Source: Lachancea thermotolerans CBS 6340
Taxonomy: Eukaryota; Ascomycota; Saccharomycetes; Saccharomycetales; Saccharomycetaceae
Reading direction: 5' to 3'
Assembly: GCF_000142805.1 (NCBI RefSeq)
Contig: NC_013082.1
Coordinates: forward strand, 1,116,001-1,180,000
Length of the DNA: 64,000 nt
In this document: piece after piece, positions 8,633-19,520 of the stretch
How positions within the stretch are numbered: position 1 is the stretch's first letter
How the letters are laid out: each line of letters starts with the position of its first letter
Position numbers and translations under genes: made by a program
Notes under the pieces: model-generated
What the model was told of the DNA's origin: nothing
The model's database searches: none
The model's input: the letters and a program-made list of their open reading frames with translations, nothing else

Positions 8633-9886
8633 TCAGAACTGGCTGTCGACGTCGTCTTCTCTTTCCCTTTTGGCTGATGCTAATTCCTTTCTAGTAACCT
8701 GATTGACAAACTGCTGAAATTGATCCAAAAAGGGTTGCAATGATGTGTTCTCAACTTTGTTGCCATTAGCTTCCATTTCTCGTTGAAGCTCAATTAGCTT
8801 TGGTGCATTTGATGGTATAAAGGTTTCATTTATAGGAACACACACATTCCCTGTCGCGGGATGTATACAGAATGGTGCTTTCAATAAATGAATAGTTTGT
8901 TTAGTGACCTCCACGTCAAGCTTTGGGTACAAAGTGGCTAAAACAAGATCTTCTTTACATTCATGGAGCTTGTTAAAAAAATCAGTTTTCTTTGAAGATG
9001 AAGGATGTTTTAACTGTGACGCTGCCAATGCATCGATATCGCTCCACTTTTGCTCGCTAGAGCGTCGAGGATTCGATTTCCAGTACCTCTTAAGGACTTC
9101 AATTAAGTTTTTGTCGTGAAGACCTGTAAGTAAGCTCCCGAATGCCATATCGTCGTCCCTCCACGGATCTTGTTCTCTTAAGATTATCTCGACGAAGTAT
9201 GGCTTAAGTATATCGAGAGAGCGCGTCAAGTGCGGGTGATAAGGACGCTTCAAATTTAGTCTTTTGTCAAGGTTGCGTTCTCTCACAACGTTCATGTAAT
9301 CCAAAACACTTCTACGTTGAATGTCACTCAGAAGACGGGATCTCTTGTCGCTGACCCAACAATGAGCACCACGCCTTCCTGAGAATACCCAAATAAAGTC
9401 TTCATATCCAAAATCCTCCACTAGTGCGACGTTTATCACTTTCATAGCCAGGGATATAAATTTCCAGCACTTAGAGCACACACTAGCGCCTGAGCAACAA
9501 GTTCTGTAAGAATCATAGTCATCCATATCAATATCGAAGACAACTTCCTTTTCAAGCGGCTTCATTTCAGCTTTCAAAATTGAGTCCATGTTTCGAGGCG
9601 GTTTGTTATAGATTGCACCAATCTCAAACCTGTCAGGGTTTGCGCGCTGAATTTGGTTCTTGAATTCTTGTACACTGTCAAATGAATTGTAACGCTTATA
9701 TGCACCCGAGCGGAACGCCATAGCCAGCTCCCTATTGATCATATCGCGTCCCGGCTTTGGCGAGTGATTAAGCCACGTAAAAATTGGCTTGAAAGGATAC
9801 AAATACTGGTAGTAATACTGCATATCAGAAGTGCTGGGCCCATTTCCGGGCTTACTTTCTGATGTTTGCGCAACACTAGTTGTCAT
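8633..9886 (-). CDS. PRI1: DNA primase catalytic subunit p48
   Basis: Catalytic subunit of the polymerase alpha-primase complex, which makes RNA primers for DNA replication. The product has 417 residues. The catalytic aspartates lie in VVFDIDMDDYD (D118 and D120). A zinc-binding cluster follows (C130, C131, C137, C140), then SGRRGAHCWVSD near residue 170, a conserved nucleotide-binding segment of eukaryotic primases. The C-terminal part ends in a basic stretch and REREDD. The promoter faces PRE1 and contains an exact ACGCGT (MCB) box, fitting G1/S expression by MBF. The partner scaffold Ctf4 is encoded at 58310-61012. Confidence 0.97.
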   Translation of the reverse strand: MTTSVAQTSESKPGNGPSTSDMQYYYQYLYPFKPIFTWLNHSPKPGRDMINRELAMAFRSGAYKRYNSFDSVQEFKNQIQRANPDRFEIGAIYNKPPRNMDSILKAEMKPLEKEVVFDIDMDDYDSYRTCCSGASVCSKCWKFISLAMKVINVALVEDFGYEDFIWVFSGRRGAHCWVSDKRSRLLSDIQRRSVLDYMNVVRERNLDKRLNLKRPYHPHLTRSLDILKPYFVEIILREQDPWRDDDMAFGSLLTGLHDKNLIEVLKRYWKSNPRRSSEQKWSDIDALAASQLKHPSSSKKTDFFNKLHECKEDLVLATLYPKLDVEVTKQTIHLLKAPFCIHPATGNVCVPINETFIPSNAPKLIELQREMEANGNKVENTSLQPFLDQFQQFVNQVTRKELASAKREREDDVDSQF

Positions 9887-9992
9887 TTAACGTGAGCTTT
9901 GTGTGGTAGCCGATTTCGAGTCGCTAATATCAGAAAAACTGGGGCTTTAAAAAATGTTGGGTGTCCTGCAAGGAAATGCGGCTTCTGATTTT

Positions 9993-9998
9993 ACGCGT
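9993..9998. promoter_or_regulatory. MCB (MluI cell-cycle box) upstream of PRI1
   Basis: Exact ACGCGT, 107 bp upstream of the PRI1 ATG, with further CGCG-containing sequence within 30 bp. MBF sites of this kind drive DNA replication genes at G1/S. Confidence 0.7.
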
Positions 9999-10130
9999 GT
10001 CGCGTACTAGTTAAAATCGCGTACACGTTAGAAGTCTTTCAGGCTGAGATTCGGAACCCCTTCGTACAAACTCACATCAACACTATTGGAACTTTTAAGG
10101 TCTTTGAATTATAGGTATACCGTGATCTTG

Positions 10131-10139
10131 GGTGGCAAA
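10131..10139 (+). promoter_or_regulatory. PACE box (Rpn4 site) upstream of PRE1
   Basis: Exact GGTGGCAAA, 80 bp before the PRE1 ATG and in the same orientation, the standard position of the proteasome-associated control element. Confidence 0.9.
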
Positions 10140-10219
10140 CACTATTAAAGTCACTGGCTCTACACGTATTGAACCATTAATTGAGCGACATAAACGTGAA
10201 ATCGTGACAGTACACCAGA

Positions 10220-10807
10220 ATGGATATTATTTTGGGTATAAGGGTGCAGAACACTGTCATATTAGCGACTTCTAAAGCTGTGACTAGAGGTATTTCAGTG
10301 CTGAAAGCGGATGATGACAAGACTAGACAACTGTCCGAGCATGTTTTGATGGCTTACAGTGGAGAGGCAGGTGATGCCGTGCAATTCTCGGAGTATATTC
10401 AGGCAAACATCCAACTGTATTCCATCAGAGAAAACTACGAACTTTCGCCAAAGGCGGTATCCAGTTTTGTGAGACAAGAACTGGCGAAGTCGATACGTTC
10501 AAGAAGACCCTACCAGGTCAATGTACTTATCGGTGGCTACGATGCACACCAGAAAAAGCCTGAACTTTACCAGATTGACTACTTAGGCACAAAGGTGGAA
10601 CTGCCATACGCTGCGCATGGGTACTCAGGTTTTTACACATTCTCGCTACTTGACCATCACTATAGACCTGACATGACCGTGGAAGAAGGCCTCAAGCTGT
10701 TAAAGCTTTGCATTGAAGAGCTGCAGCGCAGGATGCCAGTTGACTTCAAGGGCGTTTTAGTTAAGGTTGTTGATGAAAATGGAGTTCGCGAAGTCGAGGA
10801 CTTCTAA
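10220..10807 (+). CDS. PRE1: 20S proteasome subunit beta-4
   Basis: Beta-4 subunit of the 20S proteasome. It is a non-cleaved, non-catalytic beta subunit in the inner ring, needed for assembly and for the neighbouring chymotrypsin-like site. The product has 195 residues (198 in S. cerevisiae). It starts MDIILGIRVQNTVILATSKAV, with no propeptide and no active Thr at position 1. It carries the family pattern VNVLIGGYDAHQKKPELYQIDYLG, then YAAHGYSGFYTFSLLDHHY, and ends in an acidic VEDF. A perfect PACE element precedes it. It is the first of the run PRE1-PRP22-HEM14, which is contiguous in S. cerevisiae (YER012W-YER014W), but here a 3.4-kb gap separates it from PRP22. Confidence 0.97.
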   Translation: MDIILGIRVQNTVILATSKAVTRGISVLKADDDKTRQLSEHVLMAYSGEAGDAVQFSEYIQANIQLYSIRENYELSPKAVSSFVRQELAKSIRSRRPYQVNVLIGGYDAHQKKPELYQIDYLGTKVELPYAAHGYSGFYTFSLLDHHYRPDMTVEEGLKLLKLCIEELQRRMPVDFKGVLVKVVDENGVREVEDF

Positions 10808-13800
10808 TCCACGAGCCATTTCAATACGTACAAATTCAATTTCACTATATAAAGAGAAGGCGGCGACGGCATGTTTGAACCGAACGACGGCTACGGGACC
10901 AATCTATAGGTTGGGCTGAGCATACGAATCAGTTTGCGAACGAGCAAATCATACATTGTGGTTGATTATTCAACGGGTAATTCCTAAAATTGAAGACGTG
11001 AGCAGATATGCTATGTGGGGACACGTTGTTTTCTCAGCGAACAAACAAGTTGGATTTTATAGTTTGAATTATCATGGAAATTACAAGCGGAATCACACAT
11101 TCGGGAAACTAACTGTGTATGGCTCTTAAGATCGGAAATTGGCAAGCTGTTACAGTAGTGAGCTTCGGTACGGCTCATCAGTCGAGGAGCGAGGTAGATT
11201 ATGTGATGCTGATTTGGCTCGAGAAGTTAAAAGTCAAAGATACTAGGTAGAAATATGGGACGAACCTAGCATGAGCAAGGGCAGTATTTTATTTGTTTCC
11301 TCTGCATAACTGGTCTATTGGTAATTTTGAGACTAATTAGCAAGTGCGGAAGTTGCAGCGAATGGAAACAGATAACTTCTCCGCGCTACTATTAAGATAG
11401 AATGAACTTACTAGGTAGACTGTGCAACCGAATTCATTTGAAATTATTGCTCAAAAGATGATGGACAGGAGAATTCTTTCAGCGAGTTCTCATTGAGCAT
11501 GAATAGGGAAGCATATTTTAACGCCACTTTTGAGCCTGAAAAAACGAATCTTGTACAAGAGTCAAAGGCTTATATGATCATGACATATCCAAAAGATTTA
11601 CAGTGATAGTTATCATTATTTTTCTGGTGAGAAATTGCAAGGCGAGGAATGTCGGAAAATGAAGCAAGCAAAGCTTCTGTTTTTCGGCCAATAGTCCATT
11701 GTTTTCAATGAATTTCCAATTAGTCTCTTCGCACTAGCATACGGGGGCTAAGAGTCAAAGGAAGCTATGTTCAATAGTGCAGCCGAAAAATACACGGTCC
11801 CATTGACAGCATTCTTATTCAGGAAGTAGTTTTTAAAGCAAGGCGGGAAAGTTCCCTCTGTGTAGTACAGGTTGGGATACTGCTGCAAAAGATGACGTGA
11901 TCTCAAGTTTGAAGTCTCTTGTTGTGGTTGAGCACCTTAAAACAAGCTAAAGAAACAACTTCTAGAAGCCTGGTACACAAAATAACCCCTAAGCTTAAGA
12001 CCTCGCAGACTACAAAAGCATTGTTTTTGTCTGGAAGAGAGCTTTCAATTTTTATTTATTAAGGGCCTCAAAGAATCTTTCAGTGTTAAATTCGCAGCAA
12101 CAGAAGAACTCAGTTCTTTCGCTGACAATTTGTCCACTTCAGCACAGTGGAGTTGCGCTCTTTTTGCGAAGTCCTTGAATTTGTGCTAGAAAAGGGATTT
12201 ACTGTCATGAGATTTCTCAGACAACACTTGTGGAAGAAACTGTTAATTAAACCAAGCACTAATAAAACACTATATTTTATCTTGGAAAGCCCAAAGATCA
12301 ATGTCTGCTTGTGTGGCCGACCTTTTGTTTTTGGATAGGGTTAACTTCTCAAACTGGTTTTTTTTGCCTCAAGCTAAACCGCTTTAACTTCAAGTCAACA
12401 AATAAGTTATTGTTTTGCGGAAATTCCGCTAATGCATACAGAGTTAGTTTCTATGACACTAGATCTACTGAACTAAGCTCTGACAAATAACGCTCTTTAA
12501 AGCACAAAGACGCGAGTATGAAGCGAGAATTCAGTCAGTAGTGCTTTAATTTTTGGAGCTTTTGTTCTCAAGCTGACCAAATGTATTGTGAATGGCGAGA
12601 AATGTATCACACATATTCCATATCCTAATGTACAAAGCATGTTCCTTGAGAATATAACTGGAAAATTAGAAAAACAAACCGGAGATATTATCACCAAGAA
12701 TTATGACTTATTTTTAGGTATTAAACTTGAAGCTTTCTCGAAGAAGCGCTTCAAAGCGATTTTCTGCAAGGCATTTTTCAGAAATGATGAGGCTAGGTTT
12801 GCTTGTCACGACAGACAGTCCTGGCACTCGCCAATTTAGTCAGCACTTTCAAGTAACTTCACTTCGAGAAGCACACATACAGAAGGTTTCAACTGAAAGA
12901 AGACATATTCAGTTCATATCTAATCAACTGGAGTACATTTACTCTCCAAGACTTTTCTGTTAACTCTCAGAATTGTTTGTTTGAGTTTTCATTGGCTCTG
13001 TAAGATGACGTATTGAATGAACTCCTCAATGGTTGGCTCTTCGAATAGATTAACAAGGTCTTGAACTTTCCTCAAATCTTGAATGACAACGTGAGTGACA
13101 AGACTTTGAAGATTGTGGGTGTTCAGCTCAAACATCTTCACATCGCGGTGATGAATGCAAAGCGTAAGTTTCATCAAAAAAAATACTACTGAGACCATTG
13201 CTTAACAGTAATTGCAAATTCGCTAACGAACGAAGAAACAATTGGACAGCTCACGTTTTGAAATTATGGCTAGAGACTGTCATCATCGAAACAGCTTGTT
13301 TCCTCGAATCAGATACAGCTTGTTGGCAATGCATCTGCAAGTGTCAGCTGGCCCATGAACGGCAACAAACACAATCATCCGCTGGGTTCTTCAAGCAATA
13401 ACGCAAGATTGCCGCGCATCAGCAAGCAAGGAACAGCCAAAAATACATATAGGACGTTGAAGAAAGTTTGTGAGTTCCTTAAGTCTAAACCAAGTTCACT
13501 TCAGAGGAAACGTTTACTCGAATAGAAAGCCTGCAATGAAATACCAACCGATTTCTGTCACAATTTTGACCACTGCTCGATGGTAGTGGTGCCATGTTTT
13601 CACAACCCAGTTATTCGGCACAACATTTTTGACTACAGAAAGCTCTCCACACTCGATGGCGGTAGTTGCTAGTTTATAAGCAAATTTCTTGCGCGTCGAA
13701 GCTTTAACTTTCATCATACTCCAATTACATGAGGTCGCTGATATTGTTTAAAATAAATTGAGAAAGTATTGTCATCAATAGAAGAAAAAATCTGAGTAAA

Positions 13801-14236
13801 AAAGGGGAGAGCGGAAAGGACAAGTGGCTTGGAGCTTAAAGACACTAAACAGCATTTCAACAGTGATTGTGTATTAATTACAAATCACTCGCGTGCTGTC
13901 ACCGCGGACCGGAGCTCATGTAAAAGCCAACGTAAGCATAGACCAGTTTGCTCGATGAACACCCCAACAGTCCACCATCACCTCGGAAAAAAGTTTGGCT
14001 TACTAGCCACGCACATTCGATCAGACTAACTATTCAGTTTAATTTATAAATATCATGGTCTGGTTGGGCCCCGTTTAAACTCGCCATGATGTGCTTCTTG
14101 TTCCTAAATGTTGTTCCCGTGAGAAGTGATGGTAATTAAGATCGATAACTTAACTGCTCATTTAAAGTCTCTTGAGTAAAAAAACGTGTGCGCGGGACAA
14201 CCTCATCGCAAAGAGGGAGGACAGTTGAAACATCCT
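10808..14236. other. 3.4-kb gene-free interval between PRE1 and PRP22
   Basis: I found no supportable protein gene here. All open frames are under 85 codons, lack family signatures, and many lack an ATG. In S. cerevisiae the flanking genes are adjacent. Features seen are TATATAAAG at 10847-10855, a run of eight T near 12358, the near-palindrome GCGGAAATTCCGC at 12417-12429, and a 9-bp stem (12497-12505 with 12541-12549) running into the Sm-like site AATTTTTGG at 12548-12556. There is no AT-rich block of 80 bp or more next to a TTCCGAA motif, so nothing supports a point centromere. The interval is unusually long for so compact a genome and may hold a long non-coding RNA or remains of a lost gene. 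Confidence 0.5.
10880..12570 (+). ncRNA. Candidate long Sm-bound RNA (possibly telomerase RNA)
   Basis: Speculative. A TATA box (10847-10855) could start a Pol II transcript. About 1.7 kb downstream a perfect 9-bp stem with a 35-nt loop directly abuts AATTTTTGG (12548-12556), the form of Sm site found near the 3' end of yeast telomerase RNA and spliceosomal snRNAs. A U8 tract about 185 nt earlier could belong to a pseudoknot. The conserved cores of U1, U2, U3, U5 and U6, RNase P RNA and the SRP RNA are not seen. I could not find a convincing C/A-rich telomeric template, so the identity is unproven and the ends given are guesses. Confidence 0.2.
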
Positions 14237-17200
14237 ATGGTTTCGGTGAAGTCTGAGATAAGCGCGATAGTTGGTATCAAAGATCCCTCAGTTTCTGAGT
14301 TCCTTTACGATATTTGCTCTAAGAGCTTGAGTATCGAAGACTTCTCACGAAAGATTCAAGACCTTGATGTTGGCATACCGGCAGAGAAATGCACGAAAGT
14401 TTACCAGCTAGTTAAGAATTCGGTGAACAAAACCGGGAATAACGCTCAAAAAAAGGTCGCCGAAATTTTGGAAAAAAGCGTTGGCGTCAGTGATCCAATA
14501 GTGGTAGATTTCGTTGTTGACATATGTTCCAAGTGTCCTACATACCACGAGTTTGAATCCCGACTTGAAGAGATGGATAGCGGTCTTCAGAAAGAAGTAT
14601 TAATACCTATTTTTACTGCCTTGAAGGGCCATGGTTTCAAACATGAAACATTCGATGTGCTTTCTATGCCAGACGAGAAGATCGCTTGGGAACCAACCGC
14701 TAAGGACGATATCAGCCGCACTAAGAGAGGTTCTTTTGATGAAGCTAATTTGGATGCTTCCCCCGCAATAGATAAGATATATCCAGGTGTGGTTAGAAAG
14801 CTCGTGGGATTCGGCTGCTTTGTGCGCATTTCGGGCACGAAGGATCCTCGTTGCGATGGCTTGGTACATATTTCCGAAATGGCAGACCGAAGGATCAATG
14901 ATCCTTCAGAGGTGGTATCGTTGGGTCAGCGCGTTTTCGTCAAAGTAATAAAAGTACAAAAAAATGGGAAAATCTCACTGCGATTGAAGAACATCAATCA
15001 GAACACTGGCATCGAACAAAATACAGATATTGAGCAGTACCAGCGCCGCGGGAGAGGTGCTGAGAAAAAGGCAACCATTACTACTAAAAGAAAATTAACG
15101 TCCCCAGAAAGGTGGGAAATTCGTCAGTTAATAGCTAGTGGAGCAGCCTCTACAGATGACTATCCTGAACTCAACGAAGAAGTTGAGCAAGTTACGGAGA
15201 TGTTTGAAAAACCTCGCAAAGTCTCGCCTGAAGAAATCGATGTTGAGCTCAACACAGATGATGAACCGCAATTTTTGAAAGGCCAAACAGACGTTACTAA
15301 AAAACACGAGATGCCTACGGTCTCTAAAATCCCACAGGGCTCACTTACAAGGACTGCTTTAAAGGGCTCAGACGTAATGAACCAACATCGAGCGGAGAGG
15401 TTGCGAAAAAAGAAGGAGCTTGAGCAAGAGGATCGCAGGAGGCGCTTAACTGATGACCCGTCAATCAAAGATCAAACGGAATACAACAATAAACAAAGGT
15501 CTCTCACTGCATGGGAAAGAAGCAGGACAAGAGAGAATATTGAATACGGAAAAAGAACGAGCTTGCCAATAAAAGCTCAAAGGGAGACTCTCCCTGTCTT
15601 CAAGCTGAAAAGGCAGCTCATCGAAGCGGTCAAAGAAAATCAATTCCTTGTCATTATTGGTGAAACAGGTTCAGGAAAGACAACTCAAATCACTCAGTAC
15701 TTAGACGAGGAGGGATTTAGTAAAAACGGCTTAATTGGGTGCACACAGCCCAGAAGAGTTGCAGCAGTTTCGGTTGCTAAGCGTGTTGCAGAAGAAATTG
15801 GATGCAGAGTTGGTGAAGATGTGGGCTACACGATTAGATTTGAAGATGAGACCAGTCCAAAAACTAGGATTAAATACATGACGGATGGTATGCTTCAAAG
15901 AGAAGCATTGATGGACCCTGAGATGAAAAACTACTCTGTGATATTGTTAGATGAAGCCCACGAAAGAACAGTGGCAACTGATGTTCTTTTTGCGCTACTC
16001 AAAAAGGCTGCTTTACGCAGGCCAGATCTGAGGGTGATTGTGACATCAGCAACTTTAGATGCTGAAAAGTTTTCAAGCTACTTTTTACAATGTCCTATTG
16101 TCAAAATTCCAGGGAAGACTTTTCCAGTAGAGGTGCTATATTCCCAAACTCCACAGATGGACTACATCGAAAGTGCGCTGGATACAGTCATGGAGATCCA
16201 TATCAATGAAGGGCGTGGCGATATTTTAGTCTTTCTCACTGGCCAGGAAGAGATCGACACTTGCTGTGAAATTCTTTATGAGCGAGTTAAAACTTTGGGC
16301 GACGCCATACAGAGGCTCTTGATCCTTCCAGTGTATTCGGCTTTGCCTAGCGAAGTACAGTCAAAAATATTCGAACCCACGCCAGAAGGATGTAGAAAAG
16401 TCATCTTTGCCACCAACATTGCAGAAACTTCAATTACAATCGACGGAATTTACTTCGTGGTTGACCCTGGTTTTGCAAAAATAAATACTTACAACCCTCG
16501 AATCGGGATGGAGCAGTTGATAGTATCGCCAATATCCCAAGCTCAAGCTAACCAGAGAAAGGGCCGTGCTGGTAGAACTGGAGAGGGGAAGTGCTATCGG
16601 CTCTATACGGAATCTGCTTTTCGTCATGAGATGATGCCAAATACTGTTCCAGAGATACAAAGGCAAAATTTGGCCCATACAATACTAATGCTCAAAGCTA
16701 TGGGAATCAACGACTTGTTACATTTTGAGTTCATGGATGCTCCCCCGAGAGCCTCAATGACTAGTGCTTTGGAAGACCTATACAATCTACAGGCCCTTGA
16801 TGATGAGGGTAGACTTACGAAATCCGGGCGCCTAATGTCACTTTTTCCAATGGAACCTGCCTTGTCCAAAGCTTTAATCGAATCTTCACATAAGGGCTGC
16901 TCTGATGAGGTATCTACAATTATATCAATGCTTTCGGTTCAAAACGTTTTTTACAGGCCAAAAGACAAACAACAGGAAGCTGACTCAAAGAAGGCAAGGT
17001 TTCATCATCCATACGGAGACCACCTAACACTTTTGAACGTATACAACCGCTGGCGGGAAGACAACTACTCGAAGTCGTTTTGTGTGAATAACTATCTTCA
17101 TGAGCGTCACCTGAGGCGTGCAAGAGAAGTCAAAACTCAACTTAACAACATTTTCAATAAGCTGAAGCTGCCCATGCGTAGCTGCGGCGGCGACCCTAAT

Positions 17201-17581
17201 CTTATCCGCCGTACTCTGGTCTCGGGGTTTTTCAAAAATGCCGCCAAGAGAGACTCTGAAGCAGGATACAAGACTGTTACAGATGGTACCTCTGTAAGCG
17301 TGCATCCCTCAAGCGCACTCTTCGGAAAGGGATACGATTATGTTATTTACCATAGTCTTGTTTTGACGTCGAAAGAATACATGTCGCACGTCACCTCAAT
17401 AGAGCCTCATTGGCTGGTTGAGAGTGCCCCTCATTTTTATAAAGTCATTGGAGCAGAGAGCGAGTCAAGGAAAAGAGCAAAAATAGCTCCTCTCTACAAC
17501 AAGTTCTCGCAAAGTCAAGATTCCTGGAGGCTAAGCTCGATGCGTCAAACTAAGGAGAAAGCTTTGGGGATTAGAAGATGA
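14237..17581 (+). CDS. PRP22: DEAH-box pre-mRNA splicing helicase Prp22
   Basis: RNA-dependent ATPase that releases spliced mRNA from the spliceosome and proofreads exon ligation. The product has 1114 residues (1145 in S. cerevisiae). The order is an N-terminal helical region, an S1 RNA-binding domain at about 182-252 ([16 protein letters not shown] ... GLVHISE ... GKISLRLK), a charged linker, then the DEAH helicase core: [10 protein letters not shown] near 475, DEAH near 572, SAT near 604, [11 protein letters not shown] and [10 protein letters not shown] near 773. Winged-helix, ratchet and OB domains follow to the C-terminus ([14 protein letters not shown]). The S1 domain separates Prp22 from Prp2, Prp16 and Prp43. 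The frame extends upstream only through a GTG, so the ATG at 14237 ([10 protein letters not shown]) is used. Confidence 0.97.
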   Translation: MVSVKSEISAIVGIKDPSVSEFLYDICSKSLSIEDFSRKIQDLDVGIPAEKCTKVYQLVKNSVNKTGNNAQKKVAEILEKSVGVSDPIVVDFVVDICSKCPTYHEFESRLEEMDSGLQKEVLIPIFTALKGHGFKHETFDVLSMPDEKIAWEPTAKDDISRTKRGSFDEANLDASPAIDKIYPGVVRKLVGFGCFVRISGTKDPRCDGLVHISEMADRRINDPSEVVSLGQRVFVKVIKVQKNGKISLRLKNINQNTGIEQNTDIEQYQRRGRGAEKKATITTKRKLTSPERWEIRQLIASGAASTDDYPELNEEVEQVTEMFEKPRKVSPEEIDVELNTDDEPQFLKGQTDVTKKHEMPTVSKIPQGSLTRTALKGSDVMNQHRAERLRKKKELEQEDRRRRLTDDPSIKDQTEYNNKQRSLTAWERSRTRENIEYGKRTSLPIKAQRETLPVFKLKRQLIEAVKENQFLVIIGETGSGKTTQITQYLDEEGFSKNGLIGCTQPRRVAAVSVAKRVAEEIGCRVGEDVGYTIRFEDETSPKTRIKYMTDGMLQREALMDPEMKNYSVILLDEAHERTVATDVLFALLKKAALRRPDLRVIVTSATLDAEKFSSYFLQCPIVKIPGKTFPVEVLYSQTPQMDYIESALDTVMEIHINEGRGDILVFLTGQEEIDTCCEILYERVKTLGDAIQRLLILPVYSALPSEVQSKIFEPTPEGCRKVIFATNIAETSITIDGIYFVVDPGFAKINTYNPRIGMEQLIVSPISQAQANQRKGRAGRTGEGKCYRLYTESAFRHEMMPNTVPEIQRQNLAHTILMLKAMGINDLLHFEFMDAPPRASMTSALEDLYNLQALDDEGRLTKSGRLMSLFPMEPALSKALIESSHKGCSDEVSTIISMLSVQNVFYRPKDKQQEADSKKARFHHPYGDHLTLLNVYNRWREDNYSKSFCVNNYLHERHLRRAREVKTQLNNIFNKLKLPMRSCGGDPNLIRRTLVSGFFKNAAKRDSEAGYKTVTDGTSVSVHPSSALFGKGYDYVIYHSLVLTSKEYMSHVTSIEPHWLVESAPHFYKVIGAESESRKRAKIAPLYNKFSQSQDSWRLSSMRQTKEKALGIRR

Positions 17582-17686
17582 TGCTAAACGTAGCTCGTAT
17601 ATTTTCTGTAGAAAATGACATTAATGAATTGCACAAACGAAAAGATTGAACTTTAATATGAAGAACAGTTACCAACCAGCGTGCCA

Positions 17687-19282
17687 ATGATCCCACAGTG
17701 CGGTAAGCTTGCAGCTAACGCCAACGTTGCAGTGGTAGGTGCTGGTGTTGGCGGCTTGAGTTTCGCCTACTTCTTAAGTAAGCTAAGGCCAGATGTTAAC
17801 GTTACTGTTGTTGAAGCATCAAAAAGACAAGGTGGATGGATCAATTCCAGCAAGATCGAAGATAAGCCAGGACATGCGGTTGTCATAGAGAAAGGGCCAA
17901 GAACTCTTCGAGGGGTTGCCCCAGGGACAACCTTGATTATTGACACACTCAAGGCTCTAAACCAGGAAAGTGCTGTGTTTTACATCGAAAGTCAATCAGA
18001 AGCTAACCGCAAGTTCTTGTTGGCTCCTAATGACCAACTGGTTCAAGTCCCGAACTCACTGCGCACTTTTTACAAGTTTATCTCGGGTCCCTTAGGGAAA
18101 GGCTTCGGAAGCGGTCTTTTAGGCGAAGCTTTTAGAAAAGGGCCTGTTAACAAAATTTCAGACGAATCAGCACACAATTTCATATCCCGTAGATTTGGTA
18201 ATGAATATGTCAGTAACAACATTTTCAGCGCGCTTTTCCATGGTATATACGCGGGGGACATCAAAAAAATCAGTGCCAAGAAGACTCTGGGAACGATGGT
18301 TGAGCTAGAGCAGAAGCAAGGCTCCTTAATTAGAGGAATGATAAAGAAATACATGAGCAAGTCAGATGGTGTTTCAGAGCCTCAGTTACCGGACTCCTTA
18401 AAGGAGTATGGAAACCTTATGGGCAGAGATATGCCCGACCTTATGAAGCTGCATTCCACGCTGAAAAAACTACCAATGTTGGGTCTGCAAAATGGCTTAG
18501 AGACCTTTCCTGAATCCCTGGCAATTGCTTTGGGTCAGATGTCTAATGTTAAGATTCTCTCAGGGGATGCTAGCTCTCGTTTAAGTATGTCTGATGGCAG
18601 CAAGGCCGAAATTCACTTAGAGAGCGGCAGAAAACTGGCGAACTTTGATCATATAAGACTCACAAACACTCCTGGCGTCATTTCTAAGATGATACAAAAC
18701 AAGGATCTCATTCGCCAGCTGCAAAAAGTCCACTCGAACACGGTTGTTTTGGTAAACTTCTACCTAGCCGGTGAGGACTTAGTCGATACATACCACTCAT
18801 TTGGATACCTCGTTCCACAATCAAACCGCAACGAGGAGAGACTCCTTGGCGTCATATTTGATTCAGTAATTGAGCAGAACTTTAAGCCGTTTGTTAAATC
18901 TGGTGTGCCACACGCAGCAGTCAGGCAGAAGGGTAAATACACGAAGTTGACTGCAATGTTAGAGGGGCATTATTTAAATGAGGAAGGATTGGCGGGACTA
19001 AAAGAGGATTCCTTCTACGTAGGCTCTGTCAAGCGCGCCCTTTCTAGGCATATGGGAATTCCTGAGGAAGCGCTAAACCGTGGAATCTGGCAAGTGACAC
19101 CAGCCAAAGAATGTCTTCCCCAATTTTTTGTGGGATACGATGATTGGCTTGCGCAGCTAAGTAAGCGTTTTGTTGAGAACTATGGCTCTCATGTTTCTTT
19201 GGGTGGTATGGCTTTCGGAAAAGGACCAGGTGTTCCAGATGTGGTAATGGATGGGTTTGAAGACGCTGCAAAGCTGGCTTGA
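17687..19282 (+). CDS. HEM14: Protoporphyrinogen oxidase
   Basis: Mitochondrial inner-membrane FAD enzyme that oxidises protoporphyrinogen IX to protoporphyrin IX, the penultimate step of haem synthesis. The product has 531 residues. The FAD dinucleotide-binding motif VAVVGAGVGGLSFAYFLS sits near the N-terminus, followed by the family pattern VIEKGPRTLRGV. Further conserved parts are FGNEYVSNNIFSALFHGIYAGD, PMLGLQNGLETFPESL and the C-terminal GGMAFGKGPGVPDVVMDGF, which binds FAD again. Start MIPQCGKLAANANVAVVGAG aligns with the yeast protein; the GTG two codons upstream was not used. It follows PRP22 by 105 bp, as in YER013W-YER014W. Confidence 0.96.
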   Translation: MIPQCGKLAANANVAVVGAGVGGLSFAYFLSKLRPDVNVTVVEASKRQGGWINSSKIEDKPGHAVVIEKGPRTLRGVAPGTTLIIDTLKALNQESAVFYIESQSEANRKFLLAPNDQLVQVPNSLRTFYKFISGPLGKGFGSGLLGEAFRKGPVNKISDESAHNFISRRFGNEYVSNNIFSALFHGIYAGDIKKISAKKTLGTMVELEQKQGSLIRGMIKKYMSKSDGVSEPQLPDSLKEYGNLMGRDMPDLMKLHSTLKKLPMLGLQNGLETFPESLAIALGQMSNVKILSGDASSRLSMSDGSKAEIHLESGRKLANFDHIRLTNTPGVISKMIQNKDLIRQLQKVHSNTVVLVNFYLAGEDLVDTYHSFGYLVPQSNRNEERLLGVIFDSVIEQNFKPFVKSGVPHAAVRQKGKYTKLTAMLEGHYLNEEGLAGLKEDSFYVGSVKRALSRHMGIPEEALNRGIWQVTPAKECLPQFFVGYDDWLAQLSKRFVENYGSHVSLGGMAFGKGPGVPDVVMDGFEDAAKLA

Positions 19283-19520
19283 GCATTCAAAGAGCGGTTA
19301 TTCATGTCGCGTTATGAATCATGTGACGTTACTTAATTTATTTATTTATTGTTACATGCACGTGATCAGTTATTCTGGCTTTCTAGCCATTCTGAAAACT
19401 TACGAAACCAAGCAATTAGAAGATCTTCGAGGTAGAGAATACCATTAAGTTTGTGTTGCCAAACTCGCAGATACCAAGAGGGTGCGAGGCATTAACATAA
19501 TTAGAAGAAGTTAGACTGAG

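Noticed and set aside
13435-13446. Second Sm-like site on the minus strand (complement TATTTTTGG)
   Set aside because: Imperfect context and no adjoining stem; such T-rich matches are common by chance.
10808-14236. Point centromere in the long gene-free interval
   Set aside because: No CACGTG-type CDEI followed by an 80-170 bp AT-rich block and a TTCCGAA-type CDEIII was found.
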